Source: Bacteroidales bacterium (GTDB taxonomy: Bacteria > Bacteroidota > Bacteroidia > Bacteroidales > UBA932). Taken from it: a stretch of DNA of 64,000 nucleotides. The translations under genes and the position numbers were made by a program. The stretch lies in the NCBI GenBank assembly GCA_024401925.1, contig JAKSKD010000008.1, positions 1 to 64,000 of the forward strand, given 5' to 3'. The notes beneath the pieces are model-generated. The model saw only the letters and a list, made by a program, of their open reading frames with translations. It was not told where the DNA came from and did no database searches. Numbering within the stretch: position 1 is the stretch's first letter; each line of letters begins with the position of its first letter. Positions 1-8,481 of this stretch are shown here, in pieces.

Positions 1-141
1 TTCTAACCGACGGGAAGAACTTGAACCAGGTGGTTTGCCCAAAAACAGGATTTTTCCATTCCAATAAACATGTCTGTTGTGTTCAACCGCTCACACGAGT
101 GAATTCGTATACACGCGAATGATTCGCGTCTGTACAAAAAT
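1..141. other. Left-edge sequence without an assignable gene
   Basis: No gene can be supported here. On the plus strand, frame 3 is open from the window edge to a TGA at 120-122, but the predicted tail matches nothing I recognise. It could be the 3' end of a gene lying to the left or simply noncoding sequence. The only visible structure is the palindrome at 113-129, just beyond the radA stop codon. Confidence 0.3.
113..129. repeat. 17-bp palindrome downstream of radA
   Basis: ACGCGAAT, a single G, then ATTCGCGT: a perfect inverted repeat with 8-bp arms and a one-base centre. It lies 12 bp past the radA stop. No T-tract follows on either strand, so it is not a classical intrinsic terminator. 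It could be an operator for a gene to the left, or chance. Confidence 0.45.
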
Positions 142-1506
142 TCATCCGCGAGGAAAGAGCGCCCTTACAAGAGCCGGGATATCAGCGACCTTAACGACTT
201 CTATGCCAGGGGCTTTCGGGCCCAAGGAGGCGAATGAAGAAACGAATATCTTCTTGAAACCGAGTCTGGCGGCTTCTGAGATGCGTTTATCCATCTGCCC
301 GACAGGACGAATCTCCCCACTCAGACCGACTTCCGCAGCAAAACAGATATCCGACGGGACAGCAAAGTCGAAATTGGAAGAAAGCACCGCACAAACGACC
401 GCGAGATCACAGGCCGGATCGGTGACCCTGAGGCCACCGGACATATTGATGAACACATCCTTCGCACTGAGATGGAAGCCTGCACGCTTCTCCAGCACAG
501 CCAGGAGCATATTCAGCCTGCGAACGTCAAAACCCGTCGCCGAACGTTGCGCAGTACCATATGCCGCAGTACTGACAAGTGCCTGCACCTCAAAGAGGAA
601 AGACCTCGAACCGTCCAGCATGGCGCAGACTGCCGTGCCGCTCAAAGACTGTCCGTGCATAGGAATCAGCATCTCTGACGGATTGCTGACCTCCCTGAGA
701 CCGGTGCCGGTCATTTCAAAAACAGCAAGTTCAGATGTGGAACCGAAACGGTTCTTAATGCTTCTAAGTATCCTGTACGAGCCTCGGTTCTCCCCTTCGA
801 ACTGGAGGACAACATCAACAATATGCTCGAGAATCTTCGGTCCGGCGATGTAGCCGTCCTTGGTAATATGACCGATGAGAATGACGGCAATACCGCTCTC
901 CTTTGCGAAACGAAGCAGGGTCGCTGCCACCTCCTTGATTTGAGAGACAGAGCCCGGCGTTGAATCTGCACTTTGTGCAAACATAGTCTGGACAGAGTCC
1001 ACAACCATAAGATCAGGCTTTATCCCCTCGGCCTCGCTTATTACATTCTCGATCTGAGTCTCGCTGAATATCAGACAGTCAGAAGAATCCCCCCCAAGGC
1101 GGTCAGCCCTCATCTTGACCTGCTTCACGCTCTCCTCACCGGTGACATAAAGAGTCTTAAGTGACGGACAGTTGAGAGGAATCTGAAGGGAGAGAGTGGA
1201 TTTTCCAATTCCCGGTTCTCCACCAATCAGCACAAGGGAGCCGGGAACTATTCCTCCGCCTAGTATCCTGTCCAGTTCGGCGTTATGCAACGAGATTCTA
1301 TGCTCCGCGGCACTTTCTATCTCCTTGAGTTGCACCGGCTTGTGAACGTGTCCCGACGATGTGGCCGATGCGCGGACCACACCTGTCTCCACGGTCTTCT
1401 CGACCATAGTATTGTATTCCCCGCAATACGGGCACTTACCCAACCATTGCAGGCTCTCGTTTCCGCAGGAGGAGCAGAACCAGATTGATTTAGTCTTCTT
1501 TGCCAT
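142..1506 (-). CDS. radA: DNA repair protein RadA (Sms)
   Basis: RadA is a RecA-like ATPase that drives branch migration during recombinational repair in the cytoplasm. The 454-residue protein has the family's full architecture. An N-terminal four-cysteine zinc finger (CSSCG at about residues 12-16, CPYCG at about 25-29) is followed by a RecA-type ATPase core with Walker A GGEPGIGKST near residue 95. The RadA-specific KNRFGS motif lies near residue 250, and a Lon-protease-like C-terminal domain follows. The start overlaps the end of galE by 17 bp, so the two genes are probably co-transcribed with galE first. Identification is secure. Confidence 0.97.
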   Translation of the reverse strand: MAKKTKSIWFCSSCGNESLQWLGKCPYCGEYNTMVEKTVETGVVRASATSSGHVHKPVQLKEIESAAEHRISLHNAELDRILGGGIVPGSLVLIGGEPGIGKSTLSLQIPLNCPSLKTLYVTGEESVKQVKMRADRLGGDSSDCLIFSETQIENVISEAEGIKPDLMVVDSVQTMFAQSADSTPGSVSQIKEVAATLLRFAKESGIAVILIGHITKDGYIAGPKILEHIVDVVLQFEGENRGSYRILRSIKNRFGSTSELAVFEMTGTGLREVSNPSEMLIPMHGQSLSGTAVCAMLDGSRSFLFEVQALVSTAAYGTAQRSATGFDVRRLNMLLAVLEKRAGFHLSAKDVFINMSGGLRVTDPACDLAVVCAVLSSNFDFAVPSDICFAAEVGLSGEIRPVGQMDKRISEAARLGFKKIFVSSFASLGPKAPGIEVVKVADIPALVRALFPRG

Positions 1507-2518
1507 TTAACTTCTTCTCCCAAGCCCAGGCTGACGCCAGAGTCTCCTCGACAGTCCTTTCAGCCTTCCAACCAAGTTCCTTGTTTGCCAGGCTGACATC
1601 GGCCCAACTGGCAGTGACATCCCCAGGACGGCGTGGCGCAAACTTATGGTTGACCTTCACACCGTTTACCTTCTCGAATGTATTGACAAGATCAAGTACA
1701 GACAAAGGCTTGCCGGTCCCGACATTATATATTTCGTAATTATCCTTCATACCGCCATCAAGCATACGTGTGATGGCACATACGTGAGCCCTGGCCAGAT
1801 CGACAATATCCAGATAGTCCCTGAGACAGGTTCCGTCAGGAGTATCATAATCATTTCCGAAGATGTTCAGACATTCCCTTTTGCCTATGGCGGTCTGGGT
1901 GATGAAAGGTACCAGATTGTTCGGAACACCGCGCGGCAACTCGCCGATAAGGGCTGACGGATGGGCTCCGATAGGGTTGAAATAACGGAGCGCTATTCCT
2001 TTAATTTCTTCATACGACTTTGTGCAATCCCGGAGAATATCCTCGCAGATGCGTTTTGTGTTGCCGTATGGAGACATAGCCTCCTGACGCGGAGATTCCT
2101 CCGTAACAGGCAATTTCTCAGCCTCACCATACACCGTTGCTGAAGAAGAGAACACTATGTTTCCACCGCCATTTTCACGGATGGTCTCAATAATGTTCAT
2201 CATTGACTGAAGATTGTTCTTGTAGTATTTAATCGGGTCCTTGACCGACTCACCGACAGCCTTGAAGGCCGCGAAATGTATCACTGCGTCAATCTTGTAG
2301 TCCTTGAAAAGCTTACGCACGGCATCCGCATTGCAGAAATCCATTTCCACGAAAGGAGGTCTCTTCCCTATTATCTTCGATACACCCTCATAACAGGTCA
2401 GGTCACAATTGGAAAGATTATCCGCTACAACCACCTCATAGCCGGCATTATATAATTCAACGGTCACGTGGCTGCCGATATATCCGGCACCACCGGAAAC
2501 CAACACAGTTCTTTTCAT
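1490..2518 (-). CDS. galE: UDP-glucose 4-epimerase
   Basis: GalE interconverts UDP-glucose and UDP-galactose with bound NAD, supplying galactose for the Leloir pathway and for envelope glycans. The N-terminus has the Rossmann motif GGAGYIGS. The catalytic pair is visible as SSSATVYG followed by SPYGNTK (Tyr-x3-Lys), and the length (342 aa) is normal for the extended SDR family. I start at the ATG at 2516-2518; another in-frame ATG lies 6 bp upstream at 2522-2524. The 3' end runs 17 bp into radA. A TAnnTTTG -7 box lies just upstream. Confidence 0.96.
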   Translation of the reverse strand: MKRTVLVSGGAGYIGSHVTVELYNAGYEVVVADNLSNCDLTCYEGVSKIIGKRPPFVEMDFCNADAVRKLFKDYKIDAVIHFAAFKAVGESVKDPIKYYKNNLQSMMNIIETIRENGGGNIVFSSSATVYGEAEKLPVTEESPRQEAMSPYGNTKRICEDILRDCTKSYEEIKGIALRYFNPIGAHPSALIGELPRGVPNNLVPFITQTAIGKRECLNIFGNDYDTPDGTCLRDYLDIVDLARAHVCAITRMLDGGMKDNYEIYNVGTGKPLSVLDLVNTFEKVNGVKVNHKFAPRRPGDVTASWADVSLANKELGWKAERTVEETLASAWAWEKKLNGKED

Positions 2519-2535
2519 ATACATTTACATTTTCT

Positions 2536-2543
2536 CAAAGTTA
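2536..2543 (-). promoter_or_regulatory. -7 box of the galE-radA promoter
   Basis: The minus strand reads TAACTTTG, an exact match to the Bacteroidota -7 consensus TAnnTTTG, 18-25 bp before the galE ATG. No clear -33 TTTG is present. It lies back to back with the dacB -7 box in a 50-bp divergent intergenic region. Confidence 0.5.
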
Positions 2544-2556
2544 AGAATAAATAATG

Positions 2557-2564
2557 TAAATTTG
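2557..2564 (+). promoter_or_regulatory. -7 box of the dacB promoter
   Basis: TAAATTTG matches TAnnTTTG. The box ends 4 bp before the dacB ATG at 2569, so transcription would begin at or within a few bases of the start codon, giving a leaderless or near-leaderless mRNA. Confidence 0.5.
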
Positions 2565-2568
2565 CGAT

Positions 2569-3810
2569 ATGAGAAAACTTACCTTCATTGTTTTTGTATC
2601 ATTCGCGCTGAATGCATTCGCCCAGCCATCCCTTTCGTCCTATGTAAGCGACATATCCCGCAAAGAACCTTTCCTCTCATCAGTCTGGGGAATCGAAGCG
2701 GCGAGAGTAAACGGAGAGACCCTGATCAGCTATAACGCTATGCAGAAAATGCTTCCTGCATCCAATATGAAACTGATCACCACAGGACTGGCCCTGAAGG
2801 AACTCGGAAGTGATTTTATGTTCGAGACCAAGTTCGAATCCGATGGAGGAATAGTGGACGGTGTTCTGGAAGGCAACCTCTACATCGTCGGGGGCGGAGA
2901 TCCCACAACGGACAGCACTATGTTCCCGGAATGGAAGAAACTGCTCGACGATAACGGCATTCTTGGAATCAACGGCTGCATCGTTGGCGATTCCCGCTAT
3001 TTCACAGCAGACGCCACGCACGAGGACTGGTGCGCAGGAGACTATGAATCCGAAGATGCCTCCCCCGTATACGGCTTGAACTTCGCCCACAACTACAAAG
3101 ACACACTGTATGGTCCGCAAAAGGTGTCAGGAGCGGAATACTGTGCCTACTATTTCCGCAAATACCTGATAGAGAACGGTGTGGAAGTTAGCGGGGAATA
3201 CAGCGACGATGAGAATTTCGGAGAAGGGATTTTCCCGACAGACAGTCTTCACTTCATAACCTCATACCACTCCGACCCATTGAAAACCATCATCAGGAAA
3301 ACCAACGAGAAGAGTGACAATTTCTACGCTGAGGCCATCCTGAGAACTGTCGGAATGCATAAAGGCGGAGGGGACGGCTATCCGGAATCCATCGCCGCTG
3401 AGATGAGAGCTCTGAAAGACCTTGGAGTGGACACTTCAACAGGCATAAAGATCTGTGACGGAAGCGGTCTGGCAAGGATGAACTATGTCTCTCCGGATTT
3501 TTTTGTAAGATATCTTACTGCAATGATCGGGACGCCAATATTCCCGGATTTCATCAAGTCCCTCCCGTGTCCCGGAGAAGGGACGCTCACCGGGATGCTG
3601 GACAAACTTCCTTATGAAACGCGCCGCCGTATCCATATGAAAAGCGGCACGCTGGGCGCTGTCCGCTGTTTCAGCGGATATATCGATCCGAAGCCGGGGT
3701 GTACAGAGGATCAGAGGATCGTGTTCAGCCTCCTCACAAACAACAACACCGCCCCAAAAGGAACGGTGTTAACTTACCTGGAAAATATTATTTCCTTGTT
3801 GGCTGAATAA
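2569..3810 (+). CDS. dacB: D-alanyl-D-alanine carboxypeptidase/endopeptidase (PBP4 family)
   Basis: This is a periplasmic penicillin-binding protein of the S13/PBP4 family, which trims or cleaves peptidoglycan peptides. A signal peptide (about residues 1-19, ending AFAQ) is followed by the three catalytic motifs in order: SxxK as Ser65-N-M-Lys68, SxN as Ser249-D-N251, and the KTG-type box K358-S-G. At 413 residues it is somewhat shorter than E. coli DacB, which is common in Bacteroidota. The stop codon abuts the stop codon of the convergent H1-like gene with no spacer. The gene is divergent from galE. Confidence 0.93.
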   Translation: MRKLTFIVFVSFALNAFAQPSLSSYVSDISRKEPFLSSVWGIEAARVNGETLISYNAMQKMLPASNMKLITTGLALKELGSDFMFETKFESDGGIVDGVLEGNLYIVGGGDPTTDSTMFPEWKKLLDDNGILGINGCIVGDSRYFTADATHEDWCAGDYESEDASPVYGLNFAHNYKDTLYGPQKVSGAEYCAYYFRKYLIENGVEVSGEYSDDENFGEGIFPTDSLHFITSYHSDPLKTIIRKTNEKSDNFYAEAILRTVGMHKGGGDGYPESIAAEMRALKDLGVDTSTGIKICDGSGLARMNYVSPDFFVRYLTAMIGTPIFPDFIKSLPCPGEGTLTGMLDKLPYETRRRIHMKSGTLGAVRCFSGYIDPKPGCTEDQRIVFSLLTNNNTAPKGTVLTYLENIISLLAE

Positions 3811-4245
3811 TTATTCGGCTTTCTTTGCTGCAGGTTTCTTTGCAGGAGCCTTCTTTGTTGCGGGTTTCTCAGCTGCGTCTGCTTTTTTTGCAGGTGCTTT
3901 CTTTGTTGCTGGCTTCTTCTCAGCGGCAGGTTTTTCTGCTGTTTCTGCCTTAGGAGCCTTTGGAGCCTCTGCAGCCTTTTTTACAACCTCGCTGAGCTTT
4001 TCGTAAAGAGCATCTGTCTTTTCGAGGACCTCTTTGCGGAGTCCGCTGAAATATGCTCCCTTAGGACCCTCAACCTTGGCATTAACCTTGTCCTTAAGCT
4101 CGTTGTACAGATCAATAGCTTCGTCAAGAAGACCTGAAAGTTCCTCATCTCCTGCGTTCGGGTTTACAGTCGCAAAAACTGAGCAATCATCAATGAATGC
4201 ACCCAGAACATACTCGATGTCTTTTTTAATGTCCCTTAAATTCAT
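3811..4245 (-). CDS. Histone H1-like DNA-binding protein (Hc1 family)
   Basis: This is a 144-residue nucleoid protein. The N-terminal half (about residues 1-85) is an acidic, helical domain. The C-terminal half is a lysine/alanine/proline-rich tail built from repeats such as KKAPAKK and EKPAxxKK, resembling eukaryotic H1 tails and chlamydial Hc1. Such proteins bind DNA nonspecifically and compact it. The tail is low in complexity, so repeat number may vary between strains. The gene is convergent with and directly abuts dacB; a TATCTTTG -7 box precedes it. Confidence 0.88.
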   Translation of the reverse strand: MNLRDIKKDIEYVLGAFIDDCSVFATVNPNAGDEELSGLLDEAIDLYNELKDKVNAKVEGPKGAYFSGLRKEVLEKTDALYEKLSEVVKKAAEAPKAPKAETAEKPAAEKKPATKKAPAKKADAAEKPATKKAPAKKPAAKKAE

Positions 4246-4267
4246 AACGCGTTAATTTTTAAGTTCG

Positions 4268-4275
4268 CAAAGATA
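4268..4275 (-). promoter_or_regulatory. -7 box for the H1-like gene
   Basis: The minus strand reads TATCTTTG (TAnnTTTG), 23 bp before the ATG. This gives the nucleoid protein its own promoter independent of the NlpC/P60 gene upstream, whose stop codon lies only 5 bp away. Confidence 0.55.
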
Positions 4276-4279
4276 ATAA

Positions 4280-5227
4280 TTATTCCGGAAAATAGTAAGA
4301 GGAAAGCAAGTATTCCGGCTTTCCGACCCCAAGAATCCTGCGTGCACAGAGTGGCTGCCGGCTGTAACTGTCCGGATACCCCGGGGCGATTCTGTTGATT
4401 CGGACAAGCTGGCTCGAATGAATGAACTGCCCGTTCCCGATATAGATGGCAACATGATTCAGACGGGACGGCTTTTCCGGGGTCGCCGCCGTGCCGAAAA
4501 ACAGCAAGTCTCCCGGCTCCAATGCATCCAGAGGCACATCCACTCCACATTTGACCTGCTGAGACACATTTCTTGGGAGGAGTATTCCATTCATATAGAA
4601 AGACAGTCTCGTAAGTCCGCTGCAGTCCACGCCGGAACTCGTGCTTCCTCCCCAAACATACGGAGCGCCAAGCATCGTTTTCGCAGTCGCGATGATTCCT
4701 TCTGCCGTCGGTACAACAGTTGATGCCCAAGTTCTGAATTCCATCACGGATTTCTTGTCCACGTACCCTATCTTCCCGGACGGCAGTATGACCGCCCTGT
4801 AGATGCCCTTCTTTATGGCACGCCCTTTTGAATCTTTTGCGATTCTTACGAGTCCGCCAAGAGAGAAGTCGCAGAGTCTTTCAGCGCTGGAAACCGGTTC
4901 GGAAAGAATGTCTCCGGAGGATTTAATGAAAATATATTTGTCATCCGCAACATATTCGGATTTTTCCTTGGCAGTCATTCTTACAAGAGCCATTTCATTG
5001 ACCCAGGCTTCATATGGAGGGTCTTCAGCACAAACCCGCACCCAATAATCCCGCGTTTCAAGAATTCTGACCACGCTCCCCATAAGCATCTGGGTCTCGA
5101 ATGATGATGTGTAATCGGAATCACTCTGGGCCCAAGCCGCCGAGATGCCGACGACAGCCCACTCCTCTTGGGCGGAAGCCATAACGGCAAACGCCAGAGA
5201 CAATAATACCGCAATTGATTTTTTCAT
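4280..5227 (-). CDS. NlpC/P60 family cell-wall peptidase (C40)
   Basis: This is a secreted cysteine peptidase that probably cleaves gamma-D-glutamyl-diamino acid bonds in peptidoglycan stem peptides. A signal peptide (about residues 1-19, ending ASA) precedes an SH3-like region (about 25-180). The NlpC/P60 catalytic domain follows, with Cys202 in VDCSG and His258 in LNHVAIYIG. The 315-residue length and layout match Bacteroidota dipeptidyl-peptidase VI/YkfC-like enzymes. The gene is divergent from the radical SAM gene across only 40 bp. Substrate assignment is inferred from family. Confidence 0.9.
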   Translation of the reverse strand: MKKSIAVLLSLAFAVMASAQEEWAVVGISAAWAQSDSDYTSSFETQMLMGSVVRILETRDYWVRVCAEDPPYEAWVNEMALVRMTAKEKSEYVADDKYIFIKSSGDILSEPVSSAERLCDFSLGGLVRIAKDSKGRAIKKGIYRAVILPSGKIGYVDKKSVMEFRTWASTVVPTAEGIIATAKTMLGAPYVWGGSTSSGVDCSGLTRLSFYMNGILLPRNVSQQVKCGVDVPLDALEPGDLLFFGTAATPEKPSRLNHVAIYIGNGQFIHSSQLVRINRIAPGYPDSYSRQPLCARRILGVGKPEYLLSSYYFPE

Positions 5228-5242
5228 ATCTTCAAATATAGT

Positions 5243-5250
5243 TATTTTTG
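5243..5250 (+). promoter_or_regulatory. -7 box for the radical SAM gene
   Basis: TATTTTTG matches TAnnTTTG and ends 17 bp upstream of the ATG at 5268. This supports that ATG over an in-frame ATG at 5145, which lies inside the divergent NlpC/P60 gene. Confidence 0.5.
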
Positions 5251-5267
5251 CTTTCAGAACAGATTCT

Positions 5268-6191
5268 ATGGAAGAAGGAAAAAGATATAATAGTTTTGTA
5301 GGCTATTACAAAAAGAAATACGGCGAGAGACTGCAGAAACTGGTAATCGATGCCGGGTTCACTTGTCCCAACCGCGACGGCACAGTGGGCCGGGGAGGAT
5401 GCAGTTATTGCGACAATGCGGCTTTCCATCCTTCGTACAGCCGTCCCGACAAACCAATCAGCAGACAGATTGACGAAGGTGTCGAATTTCACAGAGTCCG
5501 CTACCCGAGAGCGCAGAAATATCTGGCCTATTTCCAATCATACTCAAACACTTATGCACCTCTGGAGCATCTTAAGCGACTCTACGGGGAGGCCTTGTCC
5601 CACCCCGCAATATGTGGAATTGTGATAGGAACCCGCCCGGACTGTGTCGATGAGGAGAAATTGGACTACATCGCCTCCCTTCCCGGCATCAACAGATTAG
5701 AGTTGGGAATTGAGTCCTGCTATGACACCACTCTCGAAAGGATAGGAAGAGGCCACGATTTTGCCTGCGCAGAACGTGCAGTCAGGCTTTCCGCCGAATG
5801 CGGAATTGAAACAGGGGCGCATTTTATTCTGGGTCTTCCGGGAGAAACAAGGGAAATGCTGCTGGAGCAGTGCCGTCTGATTAACGCCCTTCCCCTCCAT
5901 TCCGTCAAGTTCCACCAGTTGCAGCTTGTGAGGGGAACAAAAATGGAAAAGGAGTTCGAACAAAGTCCGGCAGAGTTTTTGCGGTTGTCCCTGCCCGACT
6001 ACATTGACTTGATGGTGGACATCCTCGAGAGACTCAGACCGGACCTGTACATCGAGCGCATTGCCGGTGAAGTACCGCCACGTTTCGTCAAGGAAACGCA
6101 GTGGGGACTGATAAGAAATGTGGAGATATTAAGGCTTCTGGATGCACGCCTTGAGGAAAGAGATACTTTCCAAGGCAGACTTTACGAGTAA
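5268..6191 (+). CDS. TIGR01212-family radical SAM protein (YhcC-like)
   Basis: This 307-residue radical S-adenosylmethionine protein resembles E. coli YhcC, whose precise reaction is not known to me. The iron-sulfur motif is CPNRDGT followed by GGCSYC (Cys-x11-Cys-x2-Cys), characteristic of this family rather than the usual Cx3Cx2C. The GTRPD, LGIES and HFILGLPGE segments of the radical SAM barrel follow. The frame stays open upstream to 5145, but that part would overlap the divergent NlpC/P60 gene and precede the promoter, so I use the ATG at 5268. Confidence 0.88.
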   Translation: MEEGKRYNSFVGYYKKKYGERLQKLVIDAGFTCPNRDGTVGRGGCSYCDNAAFHPSYSRPDKPISRQIDEGVEFHRVRYPRAQKYLAYFQSYSNTYAPLEHLKRLYGEALSHPAICGIVIGTRPDCVDEEKLDYIASLPGINRLELGIESCYDTTLERIGRGHDFACAERAVRLSAECGIETGAHFILGLPGETREMLLEQCRLINALPLHSVKFHQLQLVRGTKMEKEFEQSPAEFLRLSLPDYIDLMVDILERLRPDLYIERIAGEVPPRFVKETQWGLIRNVEILRLLDARLEERDTFQGRLYE

Positions 6192-6212
6192 TTTGATTAT
6201 ATTTGCAGTTTA

Positions 6213-7088
6213 ATGACCACTCGGGTGAGAATACTTAAAACCATATTTGCTATAGCGGCAGCATCCTGTCTGCTTGTGTCGTGCGAAGCCATCAGCAACT
6301 GGATTCACGACGATGTTCTTGTCGCCAAAATAGGAAAGGACAAATTGTTCCTGTCAAACCTTGAGGCGTACATTCCGAACGGAGTGACACCGGAAGACAG
6401 CACGAATCTGGCGATGCAGTTCATCAACTCCTGGGCATCGGAAATCCTGTATGCCGATATAGCTGAGGAACAGCTCAGCAAAGAAGAGATGGATGTCAGC
6501 AAAGAGCTCGAAGACTACAGGCGTTCCCTTCTGAAATACAGATATGAGCAGCGCTACATCAATGAACGCCTTGATACTCTCGTAAGTGAGGCCCAGATCC
6601 GGGAATATTATGAGTCACACAGGAAGTTGTTCGCATTGGATGTTCCTATTGTTAAAGCCCGCTTTCTGGATATTATGCAGGAATCCCCTAACATAGAGAT
6701 CCTTAAAGACAAAATGTCCTCAAACAGTTATCAGGACCTCGTGGAAGCGGACAGTCTGGCATATTCTTCAGCATTGAAATATGACGACTCATCCGACAAA
6801 TGGGTGGACTTGATTTCATTTGCACGGTATTTCGGGACAGACTATTCACAGCTGCTCTCGAAATGGGACAAAAACAGCGGTTTCATCGAGATAGCGGATG
6901 AACGCGGAGACCTGAAGATAGGATATATCTGCGATTTCTATCCGGCAGGGACCGTGGCCCCCATCGAATTCTGTGAAGAAAGAATCAAAGATATAATATT
7001 AAGCAGCAGAAAGCAGGAACTTCTGTCCAAACTGGACGAAAGCCTTCTGCAGGATGCTCTTGACAAACATAACCTTGTCATATACTAG
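6213..7088 (+). CDS. Lipoprotein, SurA-like periplasmic chaperone without a PPIase domain
   Basis: The 291-residue protein has a lipoprotein signal peptide (LLVSC, Cys about 24). The rest is mostly helical and resembles the N-terminal chaperone part of SurA/PpiC proteins, but I see no parvulin catalytic domain. It starts 21 bp after the radical SAM gene and ends one base before the surA start codon, placing it in the surA-ostA operon. Bacteroidota genomes commonly carry such a protein next to surA. A role in outer-membrane protein or lipoprotein folding is inferred from this context. Confidence 0.7.
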   Translation: MTTRVRILKTIFAIAAASCLLVSCEAISNWIHDDVLVAKIGKDKLFLSNLEAYIPNGVTPEDSTNLAMQFINSWASEILYADIAEEQLSKEEMDVSKELEDYRRSLLKYRYEQRYINERLDTLVSEAQIREYYESHRKLFALDVPIVKARFLDIMQESPNIEILKDKMSSNSYQDLVEADSLAYSSALKYDDSSDKWVDLISFARYFGTDYSQLLSKWDKNSGFIEIADERGDLKIGYICDFYPAGTVAPIEFCEERIKDIILSSRKQELLSKLDESLLQDALDKHNLVIY

Positions 7089-7089
7089 T

Positions 7090-8481
7090 ATGATGAACAA
7101 GTATATCAAAATAATTGCAACCGCCTCCGCAATGCTGGTCTGCACATTTGCATCCGCCCAGAAATACCCTGGAGGAGTAATCGACAAGACCATCGCAGTC
7201 GTCGGAAACGAAATGATAGCAATTTCTGACATTGAAGGCGAAATCCAGATGATGAGGGCACAGGGACGAGCGTCCGACCATAGTCTCCGTTGCGAAATCC
7301 TTGAATCAATGCTTGAGAGCAAACTCTACCTGATGCAGGCGAAGCTAGACTCTCTGACCATCAACATGGATGCCTCCGAGATGGAACTCACCAACAGGAT
7401 TGACCAGGTACGCACCTCCCTCGGAGGAGATGAGATGGTGGAGGAATTTTTCGGGAAAGATATCAACAAACTCCGTGCAGAATGGAGGCAGCAACTTCAA
7501 GACCAGAGCCTTATCCAGCAGGAAAGGCAGCAGATTGCAGGGAAAGTCCCTACAATGACTCCCGTTGAGGTAAAACAGTATCTCGACACAGTCAATGTCG
7601 ATGACCTCCCTATCATCCCTATCAAATACCAGATGAGCCAGATATGTATTTATCCGGATCGTGATGCAGCCAATAACGCGGTCAAGGAAAGGCTTCTGTC
7701 CCTCCGCGAAAGAATCATCAACGGGGAAAGATTCGCCACTCTTGCACGACTCTATTCTGAAGATCCAGGAAGCGCAAGGCGTGGAGGCGAACTTGGAATG
7801 GCGTCAAAGACAGTATTCTGGCCGGCATTCTCCGATGCTGCAATGATGCTCAAGCCCGGCAACATTTCACAGGTTGTGGAGACTCCTGACGGCTTCCACA
7901 TCATCGAAGTGCTTGAGAAGAAAAACGATATGTTCAATGCACGACATATCCTGATGAAGCCGCAATACACCGAAGAGGACAGGACAAAAGCCTTCAGGAA
8001 GCTTGACAGCCTCAGGACAGAAATCTCCAACGAGGCGATAACCTTCGAATTGGCAGCCCAGTTCTATTCAGAGGATCCCGCCACCAGAACAAACGGAGGA
8101 CAGATGGCTGATCCGGCCACCGGCTCTGCATATTTTGAGATTGACCAAATAAAGCCTGCCGATTACACAGCAGTCCAGGACCTGAAGGAAGGAGAAATCT
8201 CTGAACCGTTGGAATCCAAGGACAATGAAGGTTATGCGATGGACAGGCCGGGAAATACCGTCTATAAAATCATCAGGCTGGACAAGATATACCCAGCCCA
8301 TCCGGCTACGTTCGAAACTGATTTCACCGAGCTTTCAAACCTTGTCCAGATAGAAAAACAGAATCAGGAAATCAAACATTTTCTGGATGAAAAAATCGAA
8401 TCCACTCACATCTGGATAGACAAGATTTTCGAAGAATGTGAATTCGTCCACCCGGGCTGGTCAAAGAAAATAAAGGAATAA
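7090..8481 (+). CDS. surA: Periplasmic peptidylprolyl isomerase/chaperone SurA
   Basis: SurA escorts unfolded outer-membrane proteins through the periplasm. A signal peptide (ending FASAQ) leads into a SurA N-terminal domain (about residues 28-170). Two parvulin-type rotamase domains follow: the first at about 175-275 (with FATLARLYSEDPGSA and GGELG), the second at about 280-390 (with FELAAQFYSEDPATR and GGQM). I start at the ATG at 7090, immediately after the preceding stop; another ATG follows directly at 7093. The 463-residue length is typical. It directly abuts the OstA-like gene, consistent with a joint role in outer-membrane assembly. Confidence 0.92.
   Translation: MMNKYIKIIATASAMLVCTFASAQKYPGGVIDKTIAVVGNEMIAISDIEGEIQMMRAQGRASDHSLRCEILESMLESKLYLMQAKLDSLTINMDASEMELTNRIDQVRTSLGGDEMVEEFFGKDINKLRAEWRQQLQDQSLIQQERQQIAGKVPTMTPVEVKQYLDTVNVDDLPIIPIKYQMSQICIYPDRDAANNAVKERLLSLRERIINGERFATLARLYSEDPGSARRGGELGMASKTVFWPAFSDAAMMLKPGNISQVVETPDGFHIIEVLEKKNDMFNARHILMKPQYTEEDRTKAFRKLDSLRTEISNEAITFELAAQFYSEDPATRTNGGQMADPATGSAYFEIDQIKPADYTAVQDLKEGEISEPLESKDNEGYAMDRPGNTVYKIIRLDKIYPAHPATFETDFTELSNLVQIEKQNQEIKHFLDEKIESTHIWIDKIFEECEFVHPGWSKKIKE

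Noticed and set aside
77..853. 258-codon open frame on the plus strand opposite radA
   Set aside because: It lies entirely opposite the highly conserved radA gene, has no recognisable domain, and its composition is that of an antisense shadow.
3813..3990. Tandem DNA repeat or CRISPR-like array
   Set aside because: The repetition reflects the Lys/Ala/Pro-rich tail of the H1-like protein in frame; units are short and irregular with no spacers.
4242..4730. 162-codon minus-strand frame overlapping the NlpC/P60 gene
   Set aside because: Same-strand frame-shifted reading of a gene with intact catalytic residues; no independent start signal.
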